In this document: piece by piece, positions 8,262-17,818 of the stretch | How positions within the stretch are numbered: the stretch's first letter is position 1 | Layout of the letters: every line of letters begins with the position of its first letter | DNA from: Burkholderiaceae bacterium | Lineage (GTDB): Bacteria; Pseudomonadota; Gammaproteobacteria; Burkholderiales; Burkholderiaceae_A | Length of the DNA: 64,000 nt | NCBI GenBank assembly: GCA_018402635.1 | Contig: JAGYIP010000008.1 | Coordinates: 372,001-436,000, forward strand | Direction: 5' to 3' | Translations under genes and position numbers: made by a program | Notes under the pieces: model-generated | Seen by the model: the letters and a program-made list of their open reading frames with translations, nothing else | Databases searched by the model: none | Told to the model about the DNA's origin: nothing

Positions 8262-9866
8262 ATGACAGCGGTTCATTCTCGTAAAAGCGCCCCTTGCGCC
8301 ATGGCTGCAGTTATTGTGGCTGTGTCCTTAATTGGTCTTGCCTGGGGCGCCTTTGCCCAGACGCGGGTTGGCACCGAACAACTGCCTCAACTTGGCGAGG
8401 CCGATGCCGACGGCCTGAGTCTTGGGGCCGAGCGACGCCTGGGTCGTCAGGTCTTTCAAGAGTTTCTTCGTGCGGGGGTGGTGGCCGATGACCCGGAACT
8501 TGAAGATTATCTGGCTGCCCAGTCGGCCCGTCTTCTGCAGGCGGCGCTCCTTCAGGGGCATCTTCGGCCTGGCCAGTCAATTGAGCCCGACGAGTTTCGT
8601 TTCTTTGCGGTGCGCGACCCCGCCATTAATGCCTTTGCCCTGCCCGGGGGCTTTATTGGAATCCACACGGGCTTAATGGCCCAGTCCCAGTCCGAGTCCG
8701 AGCTGATGTCCGTGCTTGCCCATGAGATTGGTCATGTTAGCCAGCGGCATATCTCAAGACAGTTTGGCCAACGCCGTCAGTCCTCTGCGGTCATGATTGC
8801 CGCCGCCCTGCTTGCGGCCATGGCGGCATCAAGCAGCTCGGATGCCGCCATGGGGATCATGTCCTTGGGGCAGACGGTTGCGGTTCAAGATCAGCTGGCC
8901 TTTTCACGAGAGGCCGAGCGCGAGGCCGACCGTGTGGGGCTTGGCCTGATGCAAGAGGCGGGCTTTGACCCGCAGGCCATGGCAAGCCTTTTTCAGAAGC
9001 TTCTTCGTGCCGGTGAGTTTTATGAGTCGGCGGCACCGAACTGGGTACGCTCCCACCCGCTAACCAGTGAGCGCATTGCCGACGTGCAGACCCGGTTGTC
9101 TCAGCTTGTCCCCGAGAAGAGCCCGGATCTGGCTGGCTCAAGCCCAGGCCCCGGCGCGCAAGACACGCTGGAGTTTCGCTGGCTACGGGCACGTATAGGG
9201 GCGCTCTCGGACCGTTCGGTTGATGGCCTTGCCAAGAGCCAGCTGCGACTTCAAAAGGCCTTTGACCAGTCTGCCGGCAAGGCTCTCGAGCAGTCTGCCA
9301 TCGCCTATGCCATGGCCTGGGTTGCAGCCGGCCAGAGGCGCTACGAGACTGCCTTGGGCCAACTGAATCAGGCCGATGCCCTTGCGCGTGAGGCCGATGT
9401 CTACGCCTGGGCAAGCCCCTTACTCGCAACAACTCGACTGGAGGTTCTGCTTGCTGCTGGTCAGTTGCAACAGGCCCTTGCCAGCCTGCAGCCCGCCCTT
9501 GAGGCAACGGACAAGTCCATTAGCCGCAGGCAGCTCGCACGCCTGAGCATTCGAATTGTTGACGGCCTGGGCCGTCATGACCAGGCCCTCACTTTTGCAC
9601 AGTCCTACACCGGCCGGTGGCCTGAAGACCTTCAGGGCTGGGCGCTGCAGGCCCAGGTGGCCTCTTCGGCGGGCCAGCAGACCCTTGCCCACTGGGCGAC
9701 AGCGGAGCGCTATCGGCGGGCCGGCGCACTGAATGCGGCGCTTGAGCAGCTGGTGCTTGCCCGCAAGGCCAACGATGCAGACTTCACTGTGATGTCCATG
9801 ATTGATGCGCGGCTGGCGAGCCTGCGCAAGGACATTCAGTTCGAAAAGAGCCAGTCAAAGCTCTAG
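8262..9866 (+). CDS. bepA: Periplasmic M48 metalloprotease with TPR-like C-terminal region (BepA type)
   Basis: About 534 residues from ATG 8262. A signal peptide (VIVAVSLIGLAWGAFAQ) is followed by the M48 domain: ALPGGFIGIHTGL, the zinc-binding LAHEIGHVSQRH and the third ligand in REAEREADRVGLGL. The C-terminal half (about 280-534) is rich in Ala/Leu/Gln helices such as ALGQLNQADALAREADVYAW and fits tetratricopeptide repeats. BepA-type proteases act in the periplasm on outer-membrane protein assembly, including LptD quality control. The track's start at 7992 would run back through moaC and is rejected. Confidence 0.9.
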   Translation: MTAVHSRKSAPCAMAAVIVAVSLIGLAWGAFAQTRVGTEQLPQLGEADADGLSLGAERRLGRQVFQEFLRAGVVADDPELEDYLAAQSARLLQAALLQGHLRPGQSIEPDEFRFFAVRDPAINAFALPGGFIGIHTGLMAQSQSESELMSVLAHEIGHVSQRHISRQFGQRRQSSAVMIAAALLAAMAASSSSDAAMGIMSLGQTVAVQDQLAFSREAEREADRVGLGLMQEAGFDPQAMASLFQKLLRAGEFYESAAPNWVRSHPLTSERIADVQTRLSQLVPEKSPDLAGSSPGPGAQDTLEFRWLRARIGALSDRSVDGLAKSQLRLQKAFDQSAGKALEQSAIAYAMAWVAAGQRRYETALGQLNQADALAREADVYAWASPLLATTRLEVLLAAGQLQQALASLQPALEATDKSISRRQLARLSIRIVDGLGRHDQALTFAQSYTGRWPEDLQGWALQAQVASSAGQQTLAHWATAERYRRAGALNAALEQLVLARKANDADFTVMSMIDARLASLRKDIQFEKSQSKL

Positions 9867-9869
9867 CAT

Positions 9870-9881
9870 CTCTTGCAAGAG
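9870..9881. terminator. 12-bp perfect palindrome between convergent genes, possible weak terminator
   Basis: CTCTTGCAAGAG lies in the 20-base gap between the bepA-type gene and the convergent zinc-finger gene. It could form a short hairpin in both transcripts, but no clear U-run follows, so termination is only a suggestion. Confidence 0.3.
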
Positions 9882-9886
9882 GGGCT

Positions 9887-10138
9887 TTAGTCTGTGGCCT
9901 CTTGCAGCGAATACCGAGTGCCGCAGTAAGGGCACTTGGCAACGCCTTGGTCGTTGAGCTCAAGAAACACCTTGGGATGGCTGCTCCAGAGCGGCATGCG
10001 CGGGTTCGGACAAAAAACAGGCAGCTCGCTCTGCGACACACGAAGGCTGGGGGGCTGGTTTGAAGAAGCCTGCGATGCAGGGTTTTCCGTGCCTGAGGCA
10101 GCAGGTTCTAGGCCGGAAGGTTTGTCGAGTTCTTGCAT
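9887..10138 (-). CDS. Small zinc-finger domain protein
   Basis: About 83 residues from ATG 10138 (MQELDKPSG). The C-terminal 45 residues carry the family pattern: ELPVFCPNPRMPLWSSHPKV, then CPYCGTRYSLQ, i.e. a Cys, a His and a CxxC that can bind zinc. It resembles the short zinc-finger proteins (YcgN/NUDF-like, zf-CHCC) encoded near ilvE in betaproteobacteria and related to a mitochondrial complex I zinc subunit. It lies 25 bases downstream of ilvE on the same strand. The first 40 residues are low-complexity Ser/Pro/Ala. The track's longer start reads back into ilvE. Confidence 0.8.
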   Translation of the reverse strand: MQELDKPSGLEPAASGTENPASQASSNQPPSLRVSQSELPVFCPNPRMPLWSSHPKVFLELNDQGVAKCPYCGTRYSLQEATD

Positions 10139-10163
10139 TCTTAGTCGCTTTAGGGCCTTGGCA

Positions 10164-11084
10164 CTAAATGGGCGAGAGCCAGCTTTGGTATTTCGGTGCC
10201 CGGCCTGAAACGGCCTCGAAAAAGCAGGCCTGAATCTTCTCGGTGATGGGCCCACGCTGACCTTCGCCGATGCTACGGTCATCGAGCTCGCGAATTGGGG
10301 TTACCTCGGCTGCCGTACCTGTAAAGAAGGCCTCATCCGCACAATAAATTTCATCGCGCGTAATTCGTTTTTCAACAATCTCAATGCCAAAGTCTTTCGC
10401 GATGGTTATGACGGAATCACGTGTGATGCCATCAAGGCAGGAGGCGAGGTCGGGCGTGAAGAGCCTGCCCGATTTCACAATAAATAGGTTCTCTCCGGCG
10501 CCTTCAGAGACATAGCCCTCGGTATCCAAGAGCAGGGCCTCGTCATAGCCCATGCCACAGACCTCTTGGTGGGCAAGAATGGAGTTGATGTAGTAGCCAC
10601 TGGCCTTGGCTCGAACCATCGACACATTGACATGATGCCGGGTGAAGGAGCTGGTCTTTACCCGAATGCCTTTGGCAAGGCCTTCTTCACCCAGGTAGGC
10701 GCCCCAAGGCCATGCTGCGATGGCCATGTGAATTTTGTTGTTGTTTGTGGCGATGCCTAAGCGCTCGGAACCGACCCAGACAATGGGGCGAATGTAACAA
10801 GACTTCAGCTTGTTGCGCCGGACCGTCTCAAGCTGCGCCTGCATGAGCTCTTCTTTGGAATAGCCAATGTTCATCTGGAAGATCTTGGCGGAGTTCAGCA
10901 GGCGCTGGGTATGGTCTTTGAGTCGGAAAATGGCACTGCCCGAGCCGGTCTCGTAGCAGCGCACGCCCTCAAAGATGCCCATGCCATAGTGCAGCGTATG
11001 GGTCAACACATGGATGTTGGCCTTGCGCCAGTCCACAAATTGGCCATCCATCCAGATCTCACCATCGCGATCAGCCATTGACAT
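10164..11084 (-). CDS. ilvE: Branched-chain amino acid aminotransferase
   Basis: A 306-residue fold type IV PLP aminotransferase, normal length. It catalyses the last step of Val, Leu and Ile synthesis. Motifs: LTHTLHYGMGIFEGVRCY near the N-terminus, YIRPIVWVGSERLG, SGYYINSILAHQEV with the PLP-region lysine AKASGYY, EALLLDTEGYVSEGAGENLF, and FFTGTAAEVTPI near the C-terminus. An AAGGAG ribosome binding site precedes the ATG at 11084. A pair of inverted repeats lies in the 5' region. Confidence 0.96.
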   Translation of the reverse strand: MSMADRDGEIWMDGQFVDWRKANIHVLTHTLHYGMGIFEGVRCYETGSGSAIFRLKDHTQRLLNSAKIFQMNIGYSKEELMQAQLETVRRNKLKSCYIRPIVWVGSERLGIATNNNKIHMAIAAWPWGAYLGEEGLAKGIRVKTSSFTRHHVNVSMVRAKASGYYINSILAHQEVCGMGYDEALLLDTEGYVSEGAGENLFIVKSGRLFTPDLASCLDGITRDSVITIAKDFGIEIVEKRITRDEIYCADEAFFTGTAAEVTPIRELDDRSIGEGQRGPITEKIQACFFEAVSGRAPKYQSWLSPI

Positions 11085-11117
11085 AAAAAGACTCTCCTTG
11101 GGTGGGTAAGCTCAGAC

Positions 11118-11149
11118 CCAATGACGCATTGGCCTGCAAGATGCAGGCC
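11118..11149. repeat. Two adjacent inverted repeats upstream of ilvE
   Basis: CCAATG-ACG-CATTGG (11118-11132) is immediately followed by, and shares two bases with, GGCCTGC-AAGAT-GCAGGCC (11131-11149). Both lie in the glnE-ilvE gap, so they would be in the ilvE 5' leader or the glnE 3' end. No U-run follows on the minus strand, so an ordinary intrinsic terminator is unlikely. Confidence 0.6.
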
Positions 11150-11185
11150 CTAGGCGGTAAGGGCAAGGCAAATTCATGCGACATT

Positions 11186-13970
11186 CTAGCTCGGCTTACC
11201 GCGAATCTCTGAAAGGCTTCGAATAACGTTCGGCGCCTTGTCAAAGACCTCTTGCCAGAGGTCTTTGACGGCCTGGCGGTCGGCCTCAAAGGCATCGGGT
11301 GCCACCCTTGCCGAGCTTGCGCCTGCCAGTCGAAGCCTGTGCTGGGACCTGCGAAATCGCCGGTAGGCCTCGGCAACTTTTTGCGCCTTTTCTGCTTCAA
11401 CGAGCCCAAGCCCGGCCGCAATGGTGAGAAGGGCAATATTTCCCAGGTTGCCCGTAAGCTCGGCATGGGCATGGCTGTGTTCAAGCACCAGCGCCTGCAC
11501 CATAAACTCAATATCCACCATGCCGGCTCGGTCGTGTTTAAGGTCGAACTGGCCGCTTGGGTTGGGATGGCCATCGTGCATGCGCCTGCGCATGGCAAGA
11601 ATTTCTTCCTGCAGGGCCTGGGGCTGGCGGGGCTGCCGAAGAATCTGAATGCGAGCCTGCTCAAAGGCCTGCCCAATGGCGGCGTCACCCGCGCAGAACC
11701 GGGCGCGGGTTAGGGCCTGATGCTCCCAGACCCAGGCACGCTTTTCCTGGTAGTCGATAAAGCCGGGCAGGTCGGTCACAAGCAGACCCGCATTGCCATT
11801 GGGCCGCAGACGCAGGTCAATCTCAAAGAGGCTGCCGGCCGCCGTATTGGTGGACAGCCAGACATTGATGCGTTTGGCCAGTCGTGCATAGACCTCCTGG
11901 GCCATGTCATCGGTGTCGTTGTGAAGAAAAATCAGGTCGAGGTCGGAGGCGTAACCCAGTTCTTTTCCGCCAAGCTTGCCGTAGGCAATAACGGCGAACT
12001 GCGGGTCCTGCCGGTGACGCCGGGGCGTGGCCTTCCAGGCCGAGCGCAGCGTGGCATCAATCATGACATCGGCAAGACCGGAGAGTCGATCGGAGAGATG
12101 CTCCACCGAAAGCAGACCATCAAGGTCCTGAACCAATAAGCGAAAAAGCTGGCCATGGTGCGTCTCGCGCAAAATATCCATCTGCCGCTCAACATCAGGC
12201 TCGCCATTGAGCTGGGCATCCTCAAGGCTGGCATGAAGCTGGACTGCCAGCCGGTCGAGGTCGCCCGCCTCGTCAAGACCACGGCGGTCAAGCAGCTCAT
12301 CGAGAACAATAGGATGGCGTTGCATGTACGAGGCAGCCCAGGACGATGTCGCCATGACCTTGGCCACACGCTCGAGTGTCTCGGGGTACTCATCGAAAAG
12401 GGCGAGGTAAGAACTGCGTCTGCGCAGACTGTCGAGAAGTTCGTTAAGCCCGCGCTCAAGCCTCTGTGCGTCGGCATGTTCTCTGACAATTGCCTTGATG
12501 CGTAGGCGCAGTCGTTCTAGCCGGCTGTCTGCGTCATTTGCCCGTGGCGTGGGAGGCTCCGACCCTGGCGCAGTCTCGCCGAAGTTGTCGGCGTCTTTTG
12601 TTTCGGAGGCTATTTTGTCGAGCCCCGGGGCCTCCTTACGAAAAAGCTTTTCAAAAATGGGAATGACATGCGAGCGGTGTGCTTCTATTTTCAAGCAAAG
12701 CGCCTCGGCGGATTCAAGCCCCATGGCTTGCGCCATTTTTGAGTAGGCCTTTGCAGAGCCCGACAGCACATGCGTCTGGGCATCCTCTTCGTACTGCAGT
12801 CGATGTTCAAGCCGTCGCCAGAACTCGTAGGCCGCGCAGAGATCAAGGTATTCCTTCTCGCTGATACGAGCCTGGTCACGAAGAAGCTTTAAAACCTCAA
12901 GGCAGACCCGAGACTGCAGCGCAGGGTCGCGTCCCCCTCGAATAAGCTGAAAGAGCTGGCCGATGAACTCAATTTCGCGAATCCCGCCTGGCCCTAGCTT
13001 GACGTCCACCATCTCGTAGTCGCCTGCCATACGGGCCTCCCGACGCTGACTGCGTCGCTGGGCCTCTTCACGAATCTGGCCATGCAGGTCGCGCAGGGCG
13101 GCAAGGGCGTTGAAGTCAAGGTAGCGACGAAAGACAAAAGGCCGACGAATGGTCTCAAGCAGCCGGGCATCTTTTTCAAACTGGTCCTGCTCGCTTAGCA
13201 CGGCCTTGTTGACGAGCCGCGCCTTAATCCATGCGTAGCGTTCCCACTCCCTGCCGTAACGAATCAGGTAGTTCTCGAGCATCTCGAGACTGCAGACCAC
13301 AGGGCCCTGAGTCGCCATGCGGTCGCAGTCTTAAATCCACGCGAAAGACAAGGCCGTCGGCAGTGGATTCACCAAGCAGGCCCGCCAGTCGGCGGCCAAG
13401 CCTTGTGAAGTAGGTCTGAAGATCAAGTGCCCCGCCTGGCCCGTCGGGATGATCTTTGGGGCGGCCATCGGACTGCCCTTCGTCTGCAAGCAGGTAAATG
13501 AGGTCGATGTCCGAGGAGGCATTAAGCTCGTACCCGCCAAGCTTTCCCATACCCACAATCAAAAGGTCAACGGCTTCGCCCGTTGTCCGACGGGCAACAC
13601 CGTGACGGCTAACCATGGCCTGGCAGCAATGCTGGTAGCCCAGGTTGAGGCAGATCTCGGCAAGGTCTGAGATGCTTTGTAGATTCTCATGCAGGTCCGA
13701 GAGTCCGCCCAAGTCTCGGGCCATAATAGCCAGCATGACCGCATTTCGATACTGACGAAGGGCCTGTGCAAACCCATTGTCTGCAGTGTCCGACAGCCCA
13801 GCAGCCAAGGCCTCAGGCCAGTGCCGATGCCAATGGTCTTGAAGAACCGGCCGCGTTAGAGGGCTTTCAATGGAAAGCAGCTGATCGCGAGCCATGATCT
13901 GGGGCAGGGTTCGCCTAGCAAAGGCCGAGTGGTCAATGGCCTTTTGGTAGGCGGGCGCAAGGCAGGAAAT
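11186..13970 (-). CDS. glnE: Glutamine synthetase adenylyltransferase/adenylyl-removing enzyme (one apparent frameshift)
   Basis: Two overlapping ORFs (13224-13895 and 11186-13318) together make one GlnE of about 927 residues. The first carries LIVGMGKLGGYELNASSDID and LRLRPHGDSGP; the second continues VVCSLEMLENYLIRYGREWE and the second nucleotidyltransferase domain AVIAYGKLGGKELGYASDLD. Removing one C from the CCC at about 13304-13306 joins them. GlnE adenylylates and deadenylylates glutamine synthetase under PII control. The in-frame sequence upstream of ATG 13895 has family character (HSAFARRTLPQIM) back to an ATT codon at 13970, 7 bases after AAGGAG, so an ATT start is possible. The gene is divergent from yhdP. 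Confidence 0.88.
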
Positions 13971-14008
13971 CGCAGGACTCCTTCAAAAGCTATGCAAGAC
14001 TTTCCATA

Positions 14009-17000
14009 ATGCCAAATTCAAACCATCCTGATGCCCAAGCACTGCCCTCCGCGGGCCTTGGTCGCAGATCGTGGGCATGGAATTTGTTTGCCGGGCTCAT
14101 GGCCGTCGTTGTTGTGGCCATGCTTGCAACGGCCCTGGGCATTCGTTATTGGCTGTGGCCAGAGCTCGCCCAGACCCTCAATGACCCTCAACGCCTTGCC
14201 CAGTCGGTGGGGCCTGCGCTTGACCCCCTTGACCTTGAACTGCGGGCTCGTGATGCGCGGGCGGAATGGGCCGACTGGCTTTCACCACGCCTGGTTGTTG
14301 GGGCGGCCGAGCTTGTTCAACGGTCAACAGGCGAGGTCGTCGCCTCGGTTGAGGGCCTTTCGGCAGACTTCGGCCTGCGGACGTTTTATTCGCTTACCGC
14401 GGGCATCCCCATTTTTTCCCAGCTCGGCATCGAGAGGTTAAAGCTTCGGCTGCAGCGCAAGACCGACGGAACGCTTGTGCTTGCAGGTGTTGCGCTTAGC
14501 CCCGATTCCGATAAGTCATCAGGCCCCATGCTTGAGGCCATTCAGTGGCAAGGGCCTCTTTCGGTGATTGATGCTCGGCTGATCTGGCAGGACGATCTGC
14601 CTACCGACCCGACCCCCAGACCCAAGGCCGTGCAGGCTCGGCCGCCGCAGATTAAGTCTGCAGACCCGTCTGTTGCCCAGCAGACCGGGCAGGGTGAGAT
14701 GCGACTCAAGGGTCTCTACCTCAAGCTTCGTGCAGGCCAGACACAGCTTCGCGCGCAGGGCTTTGAGGCGGCTGAACTCGTCTCGCTTCTGTCGATGATT
14801 CAGCCCATGCCCGCCATGCAGGGTGCCCTAGGACCCGTTCGTCTGGACTGGACGGGCGACCTCGCAAGCCTGGGCTCTCAGGGGCTTGGGCAGTGGCTCG
14901 ATGACCTGTCTGCGGACATTAGTTTTCGTGAACTCGCCCACCCCGCGATCTCAGGCCTATCCGGTCGGGTTTTGTTGGGCCCGAAGGCGGGCAGCCTGGT
15001 GGTCTCTGGGCAGGGCACGCAGCTTAACCTTCCCCAGGTTTTTCCATCGTCGCCTTTGCGTATCGAGAGGCTGGGCCTTGAGGGCGAATGGTCAGCCTCG
15101 GGTCTTCTGGCAAGCCTTGCCGAGCAGGCAAGTCTTCCCTCGGACTTCAGCTTCAGACTCGCATCGGGCAGCCTACAACTGCCGCAGGCACGCATTAAGC
15201 TCTCGGGGTCTTACAACTATGCAGGCCAGGGTCTTGGTGAGGCCGCCTTGGAGGGCAGCCTGACAGACCTTCTACCCGAGCGGGTTCATCAGCTGCTGCC
15301 CGCTCAGATAGGCCCCCAGACCCGGGACTGGATCGAGCGAGGCATTCGCAAGGGCAGCCCGGTGTCGGGTCGCTTTGAACTTAAAGGCGCGCTTGAAGAC
15401 TTTCCTTTTCGCGATGGGCGTGAGGGACTTTTCAAGGCACAACTTCAGCTTGAGGACCAGGGCATTGTTTTTGCGCGTGGCTGGCCGGACATTGAGTCAG
15501 CCGATATCGACCTTCGCTTTGACGGACCAAGCCTGCGGTTTGTTGGGCGTCAGGCGGTTCTTGGGAAGGCCCCCGTTGTTGAGGTCCGCGGCGAGATTAT
15601 CGACATGCTCTCCGAAGATCCGATTCTCGCCCTGTCGGGACAGATCGCGGGCGAGCTTGGAGGCATGGTGCAGACGGCCAACCAGTCGCCCGTAAGGCGC
15701 TGGCTTGGCCAGGCGCTTGACGATGCCGAGGCCTCCGGGCAAGGCAACCTGGCGCTCGAGCTTCGTGTCCCCTTGAACCGGGCCTCGGAGACCACTGTAG
15801 AAGGTGAGCTTGCTTTAAATGGTTCAGGCCTGAAGCTTGGAAGCAGTCTTCCCGCCCTTACCCAGCTCGAGGGCAGGCTGCTTTTTTCTGACCAAGGGTT
15901 TCATTTCATGCGCCTGCAGGCCCGCTCGCTTGGGGGCAGCACACGGCTAGCGATGGGCGAAGAACCCGCGCCGGGTGTGCAGGCGCCCGCGGTCTCGCGC
16001 CTTGTTGCCAGAGGAAACTTTCAGTCGGTTGAGCTCATGGGTTGGCTTCGTGAGTCCATGGGCCTTCCGCTCTCTAAGGCGGTTGTCAGTGGGACCTCGA
16101 GTTACCAAATTGAGGCCGACATCAAGCGCTCAGAGCTTCAGATGCAGATTCGTTCCAGCCTTGTAGGCATGGGGATTGCCCTGCCAGCGCCACTGGGTAA
16201 GGCAGCCAACGAGGACTGGGGCCTGTCCGTGCGCATGAGCCAGAGCTCTTTCGCAACCGGGCAGCGGCAACAGTCTTGGCAGTTGACCACGGTGGCCAAT
16301 AGGCTCTCAGGTCTGGTGGATTCCCAGCGCCTGCGACCTGGTCAGCCCCAGCAGCTGCGCGCAGGCCTTAGCTGGGGGGAACAGGCAAAGCTTCCTGCAG
16401 GTCAAGGTCTGGTCTTGCGGGTGGAGGCCGAAAGCCTTGAGCTTAACGACTGGCTCAACGCGCTTAACCAGTACCTCGAGGACCCGCCCCCGCGCCCTGA
16501 GACCTTAAGGTCGGCGCAGGCCTCCGGCCAAGAGGATCTGCAGGCCATTTTTATTCGCGCGCAGCAGGTACGGTTTGCCGACCAGCTCTTCTCAGGGGTC
16601 AGGGCGGAGGTAACCCCCGAGAAGGGTCGATGGCGGGTTGATCTTGATTCAGCCCAGGTCGCGGGCCGACTGGTCTGGGACCCAAGCCCATCGGAGACGC
16701 AGGCCGCTGGTGAGTCCTCGGGCAGCCTTGTTGCACGCCTAAGTCGGCTCTGGCTGCCGCCTGGCCAGCAAGAAAAGCCTGAGGCCACCGCCACGAACCC
16801 CTCTGCCTTACTGCCCAGTCCGCCCGCCGAATCAAACCCTGCGGTCAGCCCTGCTCTTTCGCCGCCCGCCGCGCTCACCTCGCTGGCCCAGGCAAGTCGT
16901 TGGCCCCGCATTGACCTGCAGGCTGACGATTTCCGTCGCGGACAAAAAGACTTTGGTCGGCTTATGCTTGAGGCATCACCTTCGCGCCTGCAGCCACAGT

Positions 17001-17809
17001 GGGATATTTCCAGCCTGGTCATTGAAAATCCACAGGCCCGGTTCGAAGGCTCAGGCCAATGGGCTGCCGTGAGCCTTGCAGATCCTCTTGGCCTCTCGCA
17101 GACGCGACTTAATTTTGTGCTGTCGGTGGTCAATGGGGGACGCCTGCTTGATCGTCTGGGCTACCCCGGCCTCTTGCGAGCAACGCCCGGAAGCCTTCGA
17201 GGTAATGTGGGCTGGCCAGGCGCACCCATTGATTTTCAGCTCGGGGCCTTTAACGGCCAGCTTGACCTCGACCTGCAGTCGGGCCAGTTCTTAAAGGCCG
17301 ACCCGGGCATTGGAAAGCTTGTAAGCGTCATCAACCTTCAGTCGCTTCCCAAGCGCATTGCGCTTGACTTTCGCGATATTTTTTCTGAGGGCTTCAATTT
17401 CGAGCGGGTGCGAGGCAATGTAAGTTTTGAGTCGGGCCTGGCCAAGACCACCAATCTTCGGCTTGTGGGTGTGCAGGCCTCGGTCTTTCTCGAGGGCTCG
17501 GCCAACATTCTGAACGAGACACAGGCTCTTCGTGTTCTGGTTCTTCCCGAGCTCAATACGGGCCTAGCCTCCCTTGGCTATGCCTTGGTTAATCCTGCCG
17601 TTGGCCTGGGGAGTATCCTTGCCCAGTATGTGTTGCGTGACCCTCTTCGACAGACCCTTGCCTACGAGTTTGAGGTGACGGGGAAATGGGATGACCCTTC
17701 GGTGAAGTCTTTGCCGCGTCGGCCTGCCGCCGACTCCAACCCGTCCTCCGATGCGGCCGCGCCTTCAACGCCGGCCCCGGCAGGCGCATCCTCCTCGCCA
17801 AGGCCCTAA
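14009..17809 (+). CDS. yhdP: YhdP-family AsmA-like inner-membrane protein
   Basis: A 1266-residue protein with one N-terminal membrane helix (about 25-50) and a very long periplasmic part made of beta-rich AsmA/DUF3971-type repeats, ending in a Pro/Ala/Ser-rich tail. The C-terminal region GRLLDRLGYPGLLRATPGSL and the segment GKLVSVINLQSLPKRIALDF match the YhdP end, where AsmA-like domains sit. YhdP-type proteins are bridge-like and are implicated in phospholipid transport to the outer membrane. A Pro-rich linker at about 925-970 is low complexity. The order glnE / yhdP / nitrilase / tldD is common in betaproteobacteria. Confidence 0.9.
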   Translation: MPNSNHPDAQALPSAGLGRRSWAWNLFAGLMAVVVVAMLATALGIRYWLWPELAQTLNDPQRLAQSVGPALDPLDLELRARDARAEWADWLSPRLVVGAAELVQRSTGEVVASVEGLSADFGLRTFYSLTAGIPIFSQLGIERLKLRLQRKTDGTLVLAGVALSPDSDKSSGPMLEAIQWQGPLSVIDARLIWQDDLPTDPTPRPKAVQARPPQIKSADPSVAQQTGQGEMRLKGLYLKLRAGQTQLRAQGFEAAELVSLLSMIQPMPAMQGALGPVRLDWTGDLASLGSQGLGQWLDDLSADISFRELAHPAISGLSGRVLLGPKAGSLVVSGQGTQLNLPQVFPSSPLRIERLGLEGEWSASGLLASLAEQASLPSDFSFRLASGSLQLPQARIKLSGSYNYAGQGLGEAALEGSLTDLLPERVHQLLPAQIGPQTRDWIERGIRKGSPVSGRFELKGALEDFPFRDGREGLFKAQLQLEDQGIVFARGWPDIESADIDLRFDGPSLRFVGRQAVLGKAPVVEVRGEIIDMLSEDPILALSGQIAGELGGMVQTANQSPVRRWLGQALDDAEASGQGNLALELRVPLNRASETTVEGELALNGSGLKLGSSLPALTQLEGRLLFSDQGFHFMRLQARSLGGSTRLAMGEEPAPGVQAPAVSRLVARGNFQSVELMGWLRESMGLPLSKAVVSGTSSYQIEADIKRSELQMQIRSSLVGMGIALPAPLGKAANEDWGLSVRMSQSSFATGQRQQSWQLTTVANRLSGLVDSQRLRPGQPQQLRAGLSWGEQAKLPAGQGLVLRVEAESLELNDWLNALNQYLEDPPPRPETLRSAQASGQEDLQAIFIRAQQVRFADQLFSGVRAEVTPEKGRWRVDLDSAQVAGRLVWDPSPSETQAAGESSGSLVARLSRLWLPPGQQEKPEATATNPSALLPSPPAESNPAVSPALSPPAALTSLAQASRWPRIDLQADDFRRGQKDFGRLMLEASPSRLQPQWDISSLVIENPQARFEGSGQWAAVSLADPLGLSQTRLNFVLSVVNGGRLLDRLGYPGLLRATPGSLRGNVGWPGAPIDFQLGAFNGQLDLDLQSGQFLKADPGIGKLVSVINLQSLPKRIALDFRDIFSEGFNFERVRGNVSFESGLAKTTNLRLVGVQASVFLEGSANILNETQALRVLVLPELNTGLASLGYALVNPAVGLGSILAQYVLRDPLRQTLAYEFEVTGKWDDPSVKSLPRRPAADSNPSSDAAAPSTPAPAGASSSPRP

Positions 17810-17818
17810 GCAAAGGCC

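Noticed and set aside
8857-9507. 216-codon ORF antisense to the bepA-type gene
   Set aside because: Composition is Arg/Pro/Gln-rich noise; overlaps the TPR-like region of a certain gene.
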